Positions 52,204 through 61,097 of a DNA stretch of 64,000 nt are shown in pieces; position 1 is the stretch's first letter, and each line of letters starts with the position of its first letter. Source of the DNA: Streptomyces sp. NBC_01306 (GTDB taxonomy: Bacteria; Actinomycetota; Actinomycetes; Streptomycetales; Streptomycetaceae); contig NZ_JAPEPC010000001.1 of the NCBI RefSeq assembly GCF_026340465.1, positions 5,399,001 to 5,463,000 of the forward strand. The letters are read 5' to 3'. Below the pieces are notes generated by a model that was not told where the DNA came from, made no database searches, and worked only from the letters and a program-made list of their open reading frames with translations. A program made the position numbers and the translations under genes.

Positions 52204-53676
52204 ATGGCACTCATGCTGCGCACATCTTCGAACGCCCGCACCACCGCGCGACGGTCCGCCCCGACCCGCACCTGGCTGGTGGTGCTCGCCGCGTGCGCCG
52301 GGCAGTTCCTCGTGGTTCTCGACGTCTCCGTCGTCAATGTCGCCCTGCCCTCGATGCGCACCAGCCTGGATCTCAGCGCCACCGGACTCCAGTGGGTGGT
52401 GAGCGCGTACGCCATCGCCTTCGCCGGGTTCATGCTGCTGGGCGGGCGGGCCGGGGACCTCTTCGGCCGCAAGCGGATGTTCCTCGTCGGCCTCGGGCTC
52501 TTCGCCCTCGCCTCGCTCGCCGGGGGACTGGCCCAGGAGGGCTGGCAACTGCTCGCCGCGCGCGCCGTGCAGGGGCTCGGCGCCGCCGTGCTGGCGCCCT
52601 CGACGCTCACCATCCTCACCTCGGCCGTCCCGGAGGGCGCGGCCCGTGCGAGGGCCATAGCTACCTGGACGGCCGTCGGCGCTGGCGGCGGCGCGGCGGG
52701 GGGCCTGGTCGGCGGAGTCCTGACCGACGCGCTGTCCTGGCGCTGGGTGCTCCTGATCAATGTGCCGGTCGGCGCGCTCGTCCTGCTGGGCGCGGCCCGC
52801 TGGATCTCCGAGAGCCGGGCCGACGGCGCGCGCCGGCTCGACCTGCCCGGCGCTGTGCTGGTCACCGCCGGTACGGCCACCCTCGCGTACGGCATCGTGC
52901 AGACCGAGGCCGAGGGGTGGACGGCCGCGGCGACGCTGGTACCGCTGTTCGCGGGCCTCGCGCTCATCGGCCTGTTCCTGACCGTCGAGGCGCGCACCCC
53001 GCTGCCCCTGATGCCACTGAAGCTGTTCCGGGTGCGCTCGGTCGCCGCCGCCAACGCCGCGATGTTCGTCTGCGGTGCCGGCAGCTTCGGTATGTGGTTC
53101 TTCATGACGCTGTACGCCCAGAATGTGCTGGGCTACACGCCGTTCATGGCCGGACTCGGCCTCGTACCCAGCTCGTTGAGCGTCATCGCCGGGTCCAAGT
53201 TCGCCCCGCGGCTGATGGCCCGCTTCGGTGCCAAGAACGTGGCGGTGGCCGGGATCCTGATCACCGTGGCCGGATTCGGCTGGCAGTCGACGATGACCGC
53301 GCACGGCGCGTACCTCACCTCGATCATGCTGCCCGGCATGCTGATGATGGCCGGCGCCGGTCTCTCCATGACACCGCTCGCCTCGCTCGCCACATCGGGG
53401 GCGGCGCCGGGCGACGCGGGCCTGGTCTCCGGTCTGGTCAACACCTCCCGCACGCTGGGCGGTTCGCTGGGCCTCGCGGTCCTCTCCACCGTCGCCGCCT
53501 CCCGTACCCGGGGCGGCACCGGGACGGAGGCGCTGACCGAGGGGTACGCGCTGGCGTTCCGGTGCGGCGGGCTCGTCCTGCTCGCCGGTGCGGTGCTGAT
53601 GCTGGTGTGGATGCCCGGGGTGCGTACGCCGGTGATCGGCCGCCCGGTCTCAGCGTCGGAGCCGTCCGGCGACTGA
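52204..53676 (+). CDS. DHA2-family MFS transporter
   Basis: 490 aa, 14 helices. LDVSVVNVALPSMRTSL (motif D1), LLGGRAGDLFGRKRMFL (motif A) and GAGGGAAGGLVGGVLTD (motif C, antiporter) are clear. It exports an unknown small molecule by proton antiport. The start is uncertain: ATG at 52204 or 52213, with only weak GGAT upstream, or the ATG at 52153. Confidence 0.88.
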   Translation: MALMLRTSSNARTTARRSAPTRTWLVVLAACAGQFLVVLDVSVVNVALPSMRTSLDLSATGLQWVVSAYAIAFAGFMLLGGRAGDLFGRKRMFLVGLGLFALASLAGGLAQEGWQLLAARAVQGLGAAVLAPSTLTILTSAVPEGAARARAIATWTAVGAGGGAAGGLVGGVLTDALSWRWVLLINVPVGALVLLGAARWISESRADGARRLDLPGAVLVTAGTATLAYGIVQTEAEGWTAAATLVPLFAGLALIGLFLTVEARTPLPLMPLKLFRVRSVAAANAAMFVCGAGSFGMWFFMTLYAQNVLGYTPFMAGLGLVPSSLSVIAGSKFAPRLMARFGAKNVAVAGILITVAGFGWQSTMTAHGAYLTSIMLPGMLMMAGAGLSMTPLASLATSGAAPGDAGLVSGLVNTSRTLGGSLGLAVLSTVAASRTRGGTGTEALTEGYALAFRCGGLVLLAGAVLMLVWMPGVRTPVIGRPVSASEPSGD

Positions 53677-53734
53677 CCGCGACCCGCCTCCGGGGCTACG
53701 GCCGGCCCCACTGCGGGGAGCCCCACCCGCAGGG

Positions 53735-54340
53735 CTACAGCCAGCCCTGCTGGCGGGCCGACCGTACGGCCTCCATGCGGTTGCGGGTGCCGGTCTTGCC
53801 GATCGCGGACGAGAGGTAGTTGCGGACCGTCGACTCCGAGAGGTGCAGTTTCCCCGCGATGTCGGAGACGGTCGCGCCGTCCACCGACGCGTTCAGCACA
53901 TCGCACTCGCGCGCGGTCAACGGGCTGGGCCCCGCGCTCAGCGCAGCCGCGGCCAGGGCGGGGTCGATGACCGTCTCACCGGCCAGCACCCGGCGGATCG
54001 CTGCGGCCAGGTCCTCCACCGGACCGTCCTTGACCAGGAAGCCCGTGGCGCCCGCCTCCATCGCGCGGCGCAGATAGCCGGGCCTGCCGAACGTGGTGAG
54101 GATCAGCACCCGGCACCCCGGGGCCTGCGTCCGCAGATCGGCGGCGGCGTCGAGCCCGCTGCGGCCGGGGAGTTCGATGTCGAGCAGCGCCACATCGGGG
54201 TTCGCGTCCAGGACCGCCGCGACGATCGCGTCGCCGGTGGCCACCTGGGCGACCACCTCGATGTCCTCCTCAAGGCCGAGGAGCAGAGCGAGCGCTCCCC
54301 GCATCATGCCCTGGTCTTCGGCGAGGAGGACTCGGATCAT
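53735..54340 (-). CDS. NarL/DesR-type response regulator
   Basis: 201 aa. Receiver domain with acidic pocket AEDQ, phosphoacceptor Asp54 in ALLDIELPG and Lys in LVKDG; C-terminal LuxR HTH (TARECDVLNASVDGATVSDIAGKL...SESTVRNYLSSAIGKTG; key LSESTVRNYLSSAIGKTGTR). ATG follows GGGAGAG. It lies 34 bp after the cognate histidine kinase and reads with it. Confidence 0.92.
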   Translation of the reverse strand: MIRVLLAEDQGMMRGALALLLGLEEDIEVVAQVATGDAIVAAVLDANPDVALLDIELPGRSGLDAAADLRTQAPGCRVLILTTFGRPGYLRRAMEAGATGFLVKDGPVEDLAAAIRRVLAGETVIDPALAAAALSAGPSPLTARECDVLNASVDGATVSDIAGKLHLSESTVRNYLSSAIGKTGTRNRMEAVRSARQQGWL

Positions 54341-54374
54341 TCGCTGCTCTCCCAATCTGGTCACTGCCTGCTGG

Positions 54375-55577
54375 TCACTCCCGGGTACACACCGCCCCGG
54401 GCGCCGTGTCCGGTGCGGCGTTCTCCACCGGCAGTTCGGCCACCAGACGGAAGCCGGACCGGCCGGGGCCCGCGTCCAGTGAGCCGCCCGCCGCCGCGAG
54501 GCGTTCGGTCAGGCCCTTCAGCCCGCTGCCGGGTGGCGTCGAGCCTACGCCGCGCCCATTGTCACTGATCACCAGCCGCACACGCTCGGGTTTCTCGCCG
54601 TCCACGGCGATCTCGCACCGGGTGGCCCTGCTGTGCCGCACGGTGTTGGTGACGGCCTCCCTGACGACCCAGCCGAGCAGGGACGCGCTCTGCGGCTCCA
54701 GCGGCGGCCCCGACTGCCGTACGACGGGTTCGATTCCGGCGGCGGTCAGCATGGAGCGGGCACTGTCCAGTTCGCCGGCGAGGCTGGCGGACCGGTACCC
54801 GGTGACCGCCTCGCGGATCTCGGTGAGGGCCTGCCTGCCGACGGTCTCGATGTCGGAGATCTGGCCGAGCGCCGCGTCGATGTCGCGCGGTGCGAGCCGC
54901 CGGGCCGCCTCCGACTTCACCACGATCACCGACAGGGTGTGGCCCAGCAGATCGTGCAGGTCGCGCGAGAAGCGCAGCCGTTCCTTCTCGACGGCCGAAC
55001 GGGCCAGTTCCTGACGGGTGGAGCGCAGTTCCATGACGGTCTCGGAAAGCGCCAGGATCGCGGCGGTCACCGCGCCCGAGATGAACGTGCCGTACCCCAG
55101 CGTCCAGGGGTCCCACGGGCTGTGCCCCTCGCTGCCCGAGATGTACCCGGCGGAGCCGGAGATCACCATCAGGGTGAAGCCGAGCCGCCGGTCGCGCAGC
55201 GTGGTGCCGACGGCCAGCGAGAGCAGCGGGAAGTACAGCAGCCAGCTGCCCCCGTAGCCGAGAGCCAGACCGTAGGTGATGGCCGCCAGCGCGCCGAGCA
55301 GCCAGAGCGTCGTACGGCTCTGGCGCTTCTCCTTGTGGAACGCCCGGAACGCCACGGATACGTAGAGGGAGTTGAAGGCCAGCAGCCCGACCCCGCCGAT
55401 CCACGGGTTGGGGGTCTCGCCGCCGATCAGATTGGAGAAGCTGCCCAGGCCGAGCAGCAGCCACGGCAGCAGCGTGAAGGCGTTCGGCGGGCCCGGCCGC
55501 TTCCGCGCCCTGATGTCCTTCCGCCGCTGCACCCAGGTCCTGTGGTGCCGTCTCAGCAGGTCCAGCTTCGCGTGCAT
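54375..55577 (-). CDS. sensor histidine kinase, NarL/DesK class
   Basis: 400 aa. Five to six membrane helices (about residues 35-180), a HisKA_3 dimerisation domain with His208 in RDLHDLLGHTLSVI, and an HATPase_c domain with N box NTVRHSRAT and G1 box ISDNGRGVG, GSGLKGLTERL. No extracytoplasmic domain, so it probably senses membrane state or the ABC exporter it is coded with. ATG start after GGGAGAG, 11 bp from the permease stop. Confidence 0.92.
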   Translation of the reverse strand: MHAKLDLLRRHHRTWVQRRKDIRARKRPGPPNAFTLLPWLLLGLGSFSNLIGGETPNPWIGGVGLLAFNSLYVSVAFRAFHKEKRQSRTTLWLLGALAAITYGLALGYGGSWLLYFPLLSLAVGTTLRDRRLGFTLMVISGSAGYISGSEGHSPWDPWTLGYGTFISGAVTAAILALSETVMELRSTRQELARSAVEKERLRFSRDLHDLLGHTLSVIVVKSEAARRLAPRDIDAALGQISDIETVGRQALTEIREAVTGYRSASLAGELDSARSMLTAAGIEPVVRQSGPPLEPQSASLLGWVVREAVTNTVRHSRATRCEIAVDGEKPERVRLVISDNGRGVGSTPPGSGLKGLTERLAAAGGSLDAGPGRSGFRLVAELPVENAAPDTAPGAVCTRE

Positions 55578-55588
55578 GTTCTCTCCCG

Positions 55589-56314
55589 TCACACGGTCTT
55601 CGCGGACCGACGGTACGAGATCACCGCGTACGTGCCGAACGCCAGCAGCCAGGCGGCGAGCACCGCCACCGTGGAGAGGGCGGGCGCACTGCCCTGGGTG
55701 GTGGACCAGCCCAGCTCGGCGAAGCGGTTGGTCGGGGTGTAGCGGGCGACGGACCGCAGCCAGCCGGGGAAGGCGTCGACCGGGAACCACAGACCGCCCA
55801 CGATGGCGAGCCCCATCAGACAGGCCACGTTCACCACGCCCGTGGTCTGGGCGGTCAGCCGGTATCCGTTCCCGATCCCGAGCAGTGTGAACGGCAGCGC
55901 GCCGACCCACAGCAGCAGCGTGAGGACGGCCCACTGCCAGGCGTCGATCCGTACGCCGTTGACGAGCGCACCGGCCAGGAGCACCGCCACGATCCCCGGC
56001 AGCACGGTCACCGAACCGGAGACCGCCCGGCCCAGCACCACCTGCGTGGGCGGCAGCGGAGTCACCCGCAACTGGCGCAGCCAGCCGAGGGACTTGTCCG
56101 AAGCGACCCCGGTGCCGACTCCCAGGGCGGCGCCCAGCGCGCCGTATGCCGCCATACCGACCATCGAGGTGACCCGCCAGGCCGCCGAGTCCGGGTTGCT
56201 CGGGCCGATGTTGGTGAACAGCAGATACATCACCACCGGCATACCGATGCCGAAGATGACGAACCCGGGGTCGCGCAGCGTCCGCCGCACTTCGAGCTTC
56301 ACGTATTCCAGCAT
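55589..56314 (-). CDS. ABC-2 type exporter permease
   Basis: 241 aa with six membrane helices typical of ABC-2 permeases (MPVVMYLLFTNIG, GLAIVGGLWFPVDAFPGWL). Its start overlaps the stop of the ATPase gene (TGATG). With the downstream kinase and regulator it forms a BceAB/DesKR-like detox or lipid-sensing module. Substrate unknown. Confidence 0.9.
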   Translation of the reverse strand: MLEYVKLEVRRTLRDPGFVIFGIGMPVVMYLLFTNIGPSNPDSAAWRVTSMVGMAAYGALGAALGVGTGVASDKSLGWLRQLRVTPLPPTQVVLGRAVSGSVTVLPGIVAVLLAGALVNGVRIDAWQWAVLTLLLWVGALPFTLLGIGNGYRLTAQTTGVVNVACLMGLAIVGGLWFPVDAFPGWLRSVARYTPTNRFAELGWSTTQGSAPALSTVAVLAAWLLAFGTYAVISYRRSAKTV

Positions 56315-57285
56315 CAGACCGCTGCCTTCTGTCCAGTGCGCGGGGAGGTCCCGGCAGATCCGGGGCCGGGAGGGGTCTCGTCAGGGGCGTCCTGCGCGGT
56401 GAGGGCCAGGAAGGCGTCCTCCAGCGTCGCAGGGGCGACCGCGAGGCCGCGGATCGCGCCCTGCTCCGCCAGGGCGACGACGGTGGCGTCCGAGTCGTCC
56501 GTACGCAGCGAGGCCCGGTCCCCGCGGATCTCCACGGCGGTGACACCGGGCAGCGTCTGGAGCCCCTCGGAGCCGGCCCCCGCGAGGTCGAAGGAGACCA
56601 GGCTGCCGCCTGCCGCCCGCTTGAGCAGCTCGGAGCTGCCGTCGGCGACGATGCGGCCCTGGTGGATGACCACGATGCGGTCGGCGTTGCTGTCGGCCTC
56701 CTCCAGATAGTGCGTGGAGAAGAGGACGGTGTTCCCGCGCTGTGCGTACGCCCGCATCGAGTCCCAGAACGCCCGCCTGGCCTCCACGTCGAGCGCGGCC
56801 GTCGGCTCGTCGAGCACGATCAGCTCCGGATTCCCGGCGAGCGCGACGGCGAACCTGACCCGCTGCATCTGGCCACCGGAGAGCTTGTCGACCCGGCGTG
56901 CCCCGTACTCGCCGAGCCCGGCCATGTCCAGCGCCTCGTCGACCGGGAGCGGGCGCGGATACGTACTGGCCACGAAGGCGACCAGCTCCCGCACCGTCAC
57001 ACGCGGGATGGGCTGACCCGCCTGGAGCATCGCGCCCACGAGCCCGGCCGCGACCGCCTGCTCGGGTGTCCGGCCGAAGACCCGCACCTGCCCGCTGTCG
57101 GGCTCGTCGAGGCCGAGCAGCAGACTGATCGTGGTGGACTTTCCGGCCCCGTTGCGCCCCAGCAGGGCGACGGTCTCCCCCCGGCGGATCTCCAGGTCGG
57201 CGCCGTCCACGGCCCGCACCGCCCCGAACGTCTTGACCGCTCCCGTGAAGCTCACCGCGGGTCCGGTGTCTGCTGTCTGCGTCAT
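56314..57285 (-). CDS. ABC exporter ATP-binding protein
   Basis: 323 aa. Walker A GRNGAGKST, signature LSGGQMQRV, Walker B LIVLDEPTAAL, and switch STHYLEEAD. A C-terminal extension (about 215-310, GVTAVEIRGDRASLRT) is of the DUF4162-like type found in ABC-2 exporters. First gene of a four-gene operon. Start ATG chosen; GTG at 57294 is a possible leaderless start. Confidence 0.9.
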   Translation of the reverse strand: MTQTADTGPAVSFTGAVKTFGAVRAVDGADLEIRRGETVALLGRNGAGKSTTISLLLGLDEPDSGQVRVFGRTPEQAVAAGLVGAMLQAGQPIPRVTVRELVAFVASTYPRPLPVDEALDMAGLGEYGARRVDKLSGGQMQRVRFAVALAGNPELIVLDEPTAALDVEARRAFWDSMRAYAQRGNTVLFSTHYLEEADSNADRIVVIHQGRIVADGSSELLKRAAGGSLVSFDLAGAGSEGLQTLPGVTAVEIRGDRASLRTDDSDATVVALAEQGAIRGLAVAPATLEDAFLALTAQDAPDETPPGPGSAGTSPRTGQKAAV

Positions 57286-57463
57286 GCCCCACACGCTACG
57301 GAGCCGCGGCGTTCCGCGGACAGATGCGGTTGTACGCAGCTGCCCGGGACAAATGTCACGGCCGCGCGCAGTGGCCCGGCGGTGGTGGCCGGATGCCGAG
57401 GGCCGGCTGTACGGGCCCCGGCCGCAGTGGCCGGATGTCGCGGGCCGTTCGTCCGACCCGAAT
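57286..57463. other. left part of the ABC exporter/MaoC divergent promoter region
   Basis: Repeats of gtggccggatg and cgggccg(g/t)t; no gene. The motif B and motif A sites to 57540 belong to the same spacer. Confidence 0.4.
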
Positions 57464-57478
57464 CTGACGTGGCGTCAG
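57464..57478. promoter_or_regulatory. motif B site, perfect
   Basis: CTGACG TGG CGTCAG, fully symmetric at all twelve arm positions. It is 160 bp upstream of the MaoC start and 48 bp from a perfect KstR-type box. Confidence 0.75.
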
Positions 57479-57526
57479 CAGTCTTCACAACTCATGAGGG
57501 GTGCGTTATACATGGGGCCATCGGCC

Positions 57527-57540
57527 TAGAACGCGTTCTA
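57527..57540. promoter_or_regulatory. KstR-type box (motif A), perfect palindrome
   Basis: TAGAACGCGTTCTA fits TNNAACNNGTTNNA and is a perfect 14-bp palindrome, the best site in the window. It is 97 bp upstream of the MaoC start. Confidence 0.8.
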
Positions 57541-57637
57541 CAAAGGGCGCCGGGGGCCGGTCCCGTACGACCTCGGTGCGCCTGACGGTGCGGACGGTCG
57601 CACCGAGGTCTTTCCACCGTCAAGGAGCGCTTGCCCC

Positions 57638-58492
57638 ATGCCCATTGATGCCGCGCAGGCCATCGCCGCCGAGCCCCGCTCCGGCGAGATCGCCTGGGAC
57701 CACAAGGACATCCAGCTCTACCACCTGGGAATCGGCGCCGGCCGGCCGGCCACCGACGTCGACGAGTTGCGCTACACCCTGGAGTCCAGGCTCCATGTCC
57801 TGCCCAGCTTCGCGACCGTCGCGGGCGCCGGCATGGCGCTGATGGGCGGGCTCGCCGCACCGGGCATCGATGTGAACCTGGCGTCCGTCCTGCACGGCGG
57901 GCAGACCATCACCCTGCACCGGCCCATCCCCGTCAAGGCGTCGGCGCGGTCCACCGCCCGGGTCCAGGCGGTGTACGACAAGGGGAAGGCCGCCGTCATC
58001 GTGCTGCGCTCCGAAGTCTCGGACGAGCAGGGCCCGTTGTGGACCAGCGACTCGCAGATCTTCGTACGCGGCGAGGGCGGCTTCGGCGGCGAGCGCGGCC
58101 CCTCCGCGCGGCTCGACGTCCCCGACCGCGCCCCCGACCGCACCGAGGACCGCCTGATCCGTGAGGACCAGGCGCTGCTCTACCGGCTCTCCGGCGACTG
58201 GAACCCACTGCACGCCGACCCGGAGTTCGCCAAGCTCGCCGGGTTCGACCGGCCCATCCTGCACGGGCTCTGCTCGTACGGAATGACGCTGAAGGCCGTG
58301 GTCGACACGGCCCTGGGCGGCGACGTGGCCCGCGTCGACTCGTACACCACCCGCTTCGCCGGTGTCGTCTTCCCCGGCGAGACGCTCAGGATCCGGATGT
58401 GGCAGTCGCCGGGTCAGGTCCAGGTGACGGTCTCGGCCGTCGAGCGGGACGAGGCGCCGGTACTCGCCGACACGGTCGTCACCCACCACTGA
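57638..58492 (+). CDS. MaoC-like 2-enoyl-CoA hydratase
   Basis: 284 aa, a double hot-dog protein. The N-terminal half has lost the catalytic motif; the C-terminal half carries the hydratase 2 motif (YRLSGDWNPLHADPEFAKLA, then GFDRPILHGLC) with catalytic Asp and His. This architecture is the one used for side-chain enoyl-CoA hydration in steroid catabolism and in peroxisomal MFE-2. AAGGAG about eleven bases before ATG. First gene of a three-gene operon with an ADH and an SDR. Confidence 0.9.
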   Translation: MPIDAAQAIAAEPRSGEIAWDHKDIQLYHLGIGAGRPATDVDELRYTLESRLHVLPSFATVAGAGMALMGGLAAPGIDVNLASVLHGGQTITLHRPIPVKASARSTARVQAVYDKGKAAVIVLRSEVSDEQGPLWTSDSQIFVRGEGGFGGERGPSARLDVPDRAPDRTEDRLIREDQALLYRLSGDWNPLHADPEFAKLAGFDRPILHGLCSYGMTLKAVVDTALGGDVARVDSYTTRFAGVVFPGETLRIRMWQSPGQVQVTVSAVERDEAPVLADTVVTHH

Positions 58493-58551
58493 GGCCGCCC
58501 GGACATCCACTCCTGATCCATCAGAACCAGCCGTATGTGAGGAGCCGCACC

Positions 58552-59628
58552 ATGCGCGCAGCCGTACTGCACGAGATTGGCCAGGACAAGCTCGAAGTCC
58601 TCGACGACATCGAGGCGGTGGGCTTCGGCCCCGGCAAGGTCAGGATCAGGGTCCGGGCCACCGGCCTCTGCCACTCGGACGTCTCGGCGATGAACGGGGT
58701 GCTGCCGCAGCCCGCGCCGTTCGTGCCCGGCCACGAGGGCGCCGGCGAGATCCTCGACGTCGGCGACGGGGTGACGGGCGTCAAACAGGGCGACCGGGTG
58801 GTGATCTGCTGGCTGCCCGCCTGCGGCGTCTGTCCGGCCTGCAAACGCGGCCAGACCGAGCTATGCCTCGCCGGCTTCATGAACGCGGGCACCCCCAACT
58901 TCAAGCGCCCCGGCGGCGATGTCTTCGGCTTCGCCGGGACCGGCACCTTCACCGAGGAGGTCGTCGTGGGCGCCGGCTGCGCGGTGCCGATCCCCGACGA
59001 CGTGCCGTTCGAGATCGCGGCGCTCATCGGCTGCGGAGTGACCACCGGCCTCGGCGCCGCCATCAACACCGCCGATGTGGAGGCCGGTTCGTCGGTCGCG
59101 GTGATCGGCTGCGGAGGCGTCGGCATCTCCGCCATCCAGGGCGCACGGCTCAGGGGCGCGTCGCAGATCATCGCCGTAGACCCGGTGGCCTCCCGCCGGG
59201 AGGCCGCGCTGACCTTCGGTGCGACGGAGGCCGTCGCGCCGGACGCGCTGAACGACGCCAAGCAGCGCATCACGGCGGGGGAGGGCTTCGACTACGTCTT
59301 CGAGGTCGTCGGCAAGTCGGCCACCGCCCGCACGGCGTACGAGACGACCCGGCGCGGCGGCACCCTCTGCATCGTCGGCGCGGGCGCCATGGACGACTTC
59401 CTCCAGCTCAACATGTTCGAGCTGTTCTTCGACGAGAAGCGGATCCTGCCCTCCATGTACGGCGGCGGGGACGTGGTCCGTTCGTACGAGCGGGCCATCT
59501 CGCTCTGGCGGTCCGGCCGCATCGACCTCGAAGGGCTGATCACCCACCGGGTCAAACTCGCCGGGATCAACGACGCGCTGGACCAGATGCGCTCCGGCGA
59601 GGCGCTGCGCACCTGCATCGAGATCTGA
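58552..59628 (+). CDS. Zn-dependent alcohol dehydrogenase (MDR)
   Basis: 358 aa. Catalytic zinc ligands Cys in GLCHSDVSA and His in PGHEGAGEI; structural zinc site C-x2-C-x2-C-x7-C (CGVCPACKRGQTELC); NAD fold GCGGVGISAIQGA. Likely oxidises a primary or secondary alcohol intermediate; preference for long or bulky substrates is inferred from context only. GAGGAG eight bases before ATG, 59 bp after the MaoC gene. Confidence 0.92.
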   Translation: MRAAVLHEIGQDKLEVLDDIEAVGFGPGKVRIRVRATGLCHSDVSAMNGVLPQPAPFVPGHEGAGEILDVGDGVTGVKQGDRVVICWLPACGVCPACKRGQTELCLAGFMNAGTPNFKRPGGDVFGFAGTGTFTEEVVVGAGCAVPIPDDVPFEIAALIGCGVTTGLGAAINTADVEAGSSVAVIGCGGVGISAIQGARLRGASQIIAVDPVASRREAALTFGATEAVAPDALNDAKQRITAGEGFDYVFEVVGKSATARTAYETTRRGGTLCIVGAGAMDDFLQLNMFELFFDEKRILPSMYGGGDVVRSYERAISLWRSGRIDLEGLITHRVKLAGINDALDQMRSGEALRTCIEI

Positions 59629-59729
59629 CCACCGCAGCACCGGCGCCCCTGGCGCCCTGAGTACGAGAGTGCCCGGTGCGCCCGGAGCCGGAGCGCCGGC
59701 ACCCGCAGACCCGTAAGGAGAGCTCGTCC

Positions 59730-60671
59730 ATGTCCTTGCCACTTGATGGCCTGTCCGCGATCGTCACCGGGGCCGGCCGCGGCCTCGGCCGTGCCGAAGC
59801 GCTCGAACTCGCCCGGCTCGGTGCGAGCGTCGTCGTCAACGACTTCGGCCAGCCGGGCCGCGACGGTTCCGGCGAGGCGTCCGCCGCACCCGCCGAAGAA
59901 GTCGCCGCCGAGATCCGCGCGTCCGGCGGACAGGCGGTCGCCCACCTCGGCGACGTCGCGGACCACGAACAGGCCCGTGCTCTCGTCCAACTGGCCGTCG
60001 ACACCTACGGAAAGCTCGACATCCTGGTCAACAACGCGGGCATCCTGCGGGACCGGATGGTCTTCTCGATGACGGAGAACGAGTGGGACTCGGTGATCCG
60101 GGTCCACCTCAAGGGCCACTTCAACACCACCCACTTCGCTTCGGTGCACTGGCGCGAGCGGTCCAAGGCGGCGGGCGGCCCGGTCTACGGCCGGATCGTC
60201 AACACCTCGTCGGAGGCGTTCCTCGCAGGCTCGGCCGGCCAGCCGAACTACGCGGCGGCCAAGGGCGGCATCGTGGGGCTCACCACGTCGACGGCGCTGG
60301 CACTCGCCAAGTACGGCGTCACCGCCAATGTGATCTGCCCGCGCGCCAGGACCCGGATGACCGAGGACGTGTTCGCCGGGTTCGGCGAACCGGACGCTGG
60401 CGAACTGGACTCGCTGGCACCCGAACACGTCTCGCCGCTCGTCGGCTATCTCGCCTCCCCGGCGGCCGCGAAGGTCAACGGCCAGCTGCTCGTGGTGCAC
60501 GGCGGAATGGTCGCCGTGGTGGAACGGCCCAGGGTGGCGGCGAAGTTCGACACCGCGAAGACGGTGTTCTCGTACGAGGAACTGGACGAGGTGATCTCGC
60601 CGTACTACGCGGACCGCCCGCCGAACGAGACCTTCGCGGCCGCGGAGGTGCTGGGCCTCAAACACGGCTGA
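59730..60671 (+). CDS. SDR-family 3-hydroxyacyl-CoA / 17beta-hydroxysteroid dehydrogenase (Hsd4A-like)
   Basis: 313 aa. Cofactor motif TGAGRGLGRAEALELA, NNAG, catalytic Ser-Tyr-Lys in NTSSEAFLAGSAGQPNYAAAKGG (key residues S, Y, K). The VVNDFG motif after strand 2 and a C-terminal extension (about residues 255-313) are typical of the SDR domain of MFE-2 and mycobacterial Hsd4A. It oxidises the 3-hydroxyacyl-CoA formed by the MaoC partner. AAGGAG eleven bases before ATG. Confidence 0.9.
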   Translation: MSLPLDGLSAIVTGAGRGLGRAEALELARLGASVVVNDFGQPGRDGSGEASAAPAEEVAAEIRASGGQAVAHLGDVADHEQARALVQLAVDTYGKLDILVNNAGILRDRMVFSMTENEWDSVIRVHLKGHFNTTHFASVHWRERSKAAGGPVYGRIVNTSSEAFLAGSAGQPNYAAAKGGIVGLTTSTALALAKYGVTANVICPRARTRMTEDVFAGFGEPDAGELDSLAPEHVSPLVGYLASPAAAKVNGQLLVVHGGMVAVVERPRVAAKFDTAKTVFSYEELDEVISPYYADRPPNETFAAAEVLGLKHG

Positions 60672-60688
60672 CGCCCCGGCGGCACGAC

Positions 60689-60728
60689 GGAAGGGCCGGC
60701 CCCCGCCTGAAACGGGGACCGGCCCTTC
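60689..60728 (+). terminator. terminator of the MaoC-ADH-SDR operon
   Basis: Sixteen-bp stem (ggaagggccggccccc / ggggaccggcccttcc, one mispair) with an 8-nt loop, 17 bp after the SDR stop. Confidence 0.8.
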
Positions 60729-60732
60729 CGGT

Positions 60733-60850
60733 GTGCGTGAATCGGTTGTGCGCGAGCGGTTGTGCGTGAATCGGTTGTGCGTGAATTGGTTGTGCCTGAA
60801 CGGTTGCGCCTGAACGATTCTGCGTGAGCGGATTGTCCGTGCGCGGTGGT
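60733..60850. repeat. 15-bp tandem repeat array
   Basis: About eight degenerate copies of gtgcgtgaatcggtt, two of them identical and others with gtgcgcgagcggtt, gtgcctgaacggtt and similar. Immediately after the operon terminator. Confidence 0.85.
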
Positions 60851-60879
60851 GCGTGCGCAGTTGATGCGTACGCGGACCG

Positions 60880-61059
60880 TCAGGCCGCGTTCGAGTGCTG
60901 CTGCTCCGCCGAGCGGCGATGGCGGCCGTTGGTCTCCGCCTCGGACGCCTCGGTGGACGCCGCACCCCCCCGGTGCTTTCCGGAGCCTCCGGCTTCGCCC
61001 CGGCCGGCGGCCGCAGGCTGCGGGCGCGACTGGGCGGTGTCGGTCCTGGCTTCAGACAT
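60880..61059 (-). CDS. small hydrophilic protein, 59 aa
   Basis: ATG eleven bases after GGGGGAG. MSEARTDTAQSRPQPAAAG then Gly/Glu-rich sequence and ...RHRRSAEQQHSNAA. No hydrophobic segment, probably disordered, no family that I can name. Flanked by low-complexity repeats on both sides. Confidence 0.6.
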   Translation of the reverse strand: MSEARTDTAQSRPQPAAAGRGEAGGSGKHRGGAASTEASEAETNGRHRRSAEQQHSNAA

Positions 61060-61097
61060 GATGGGAAATCTCCCCCGTCAAATCGCTGTGTTCGCTT

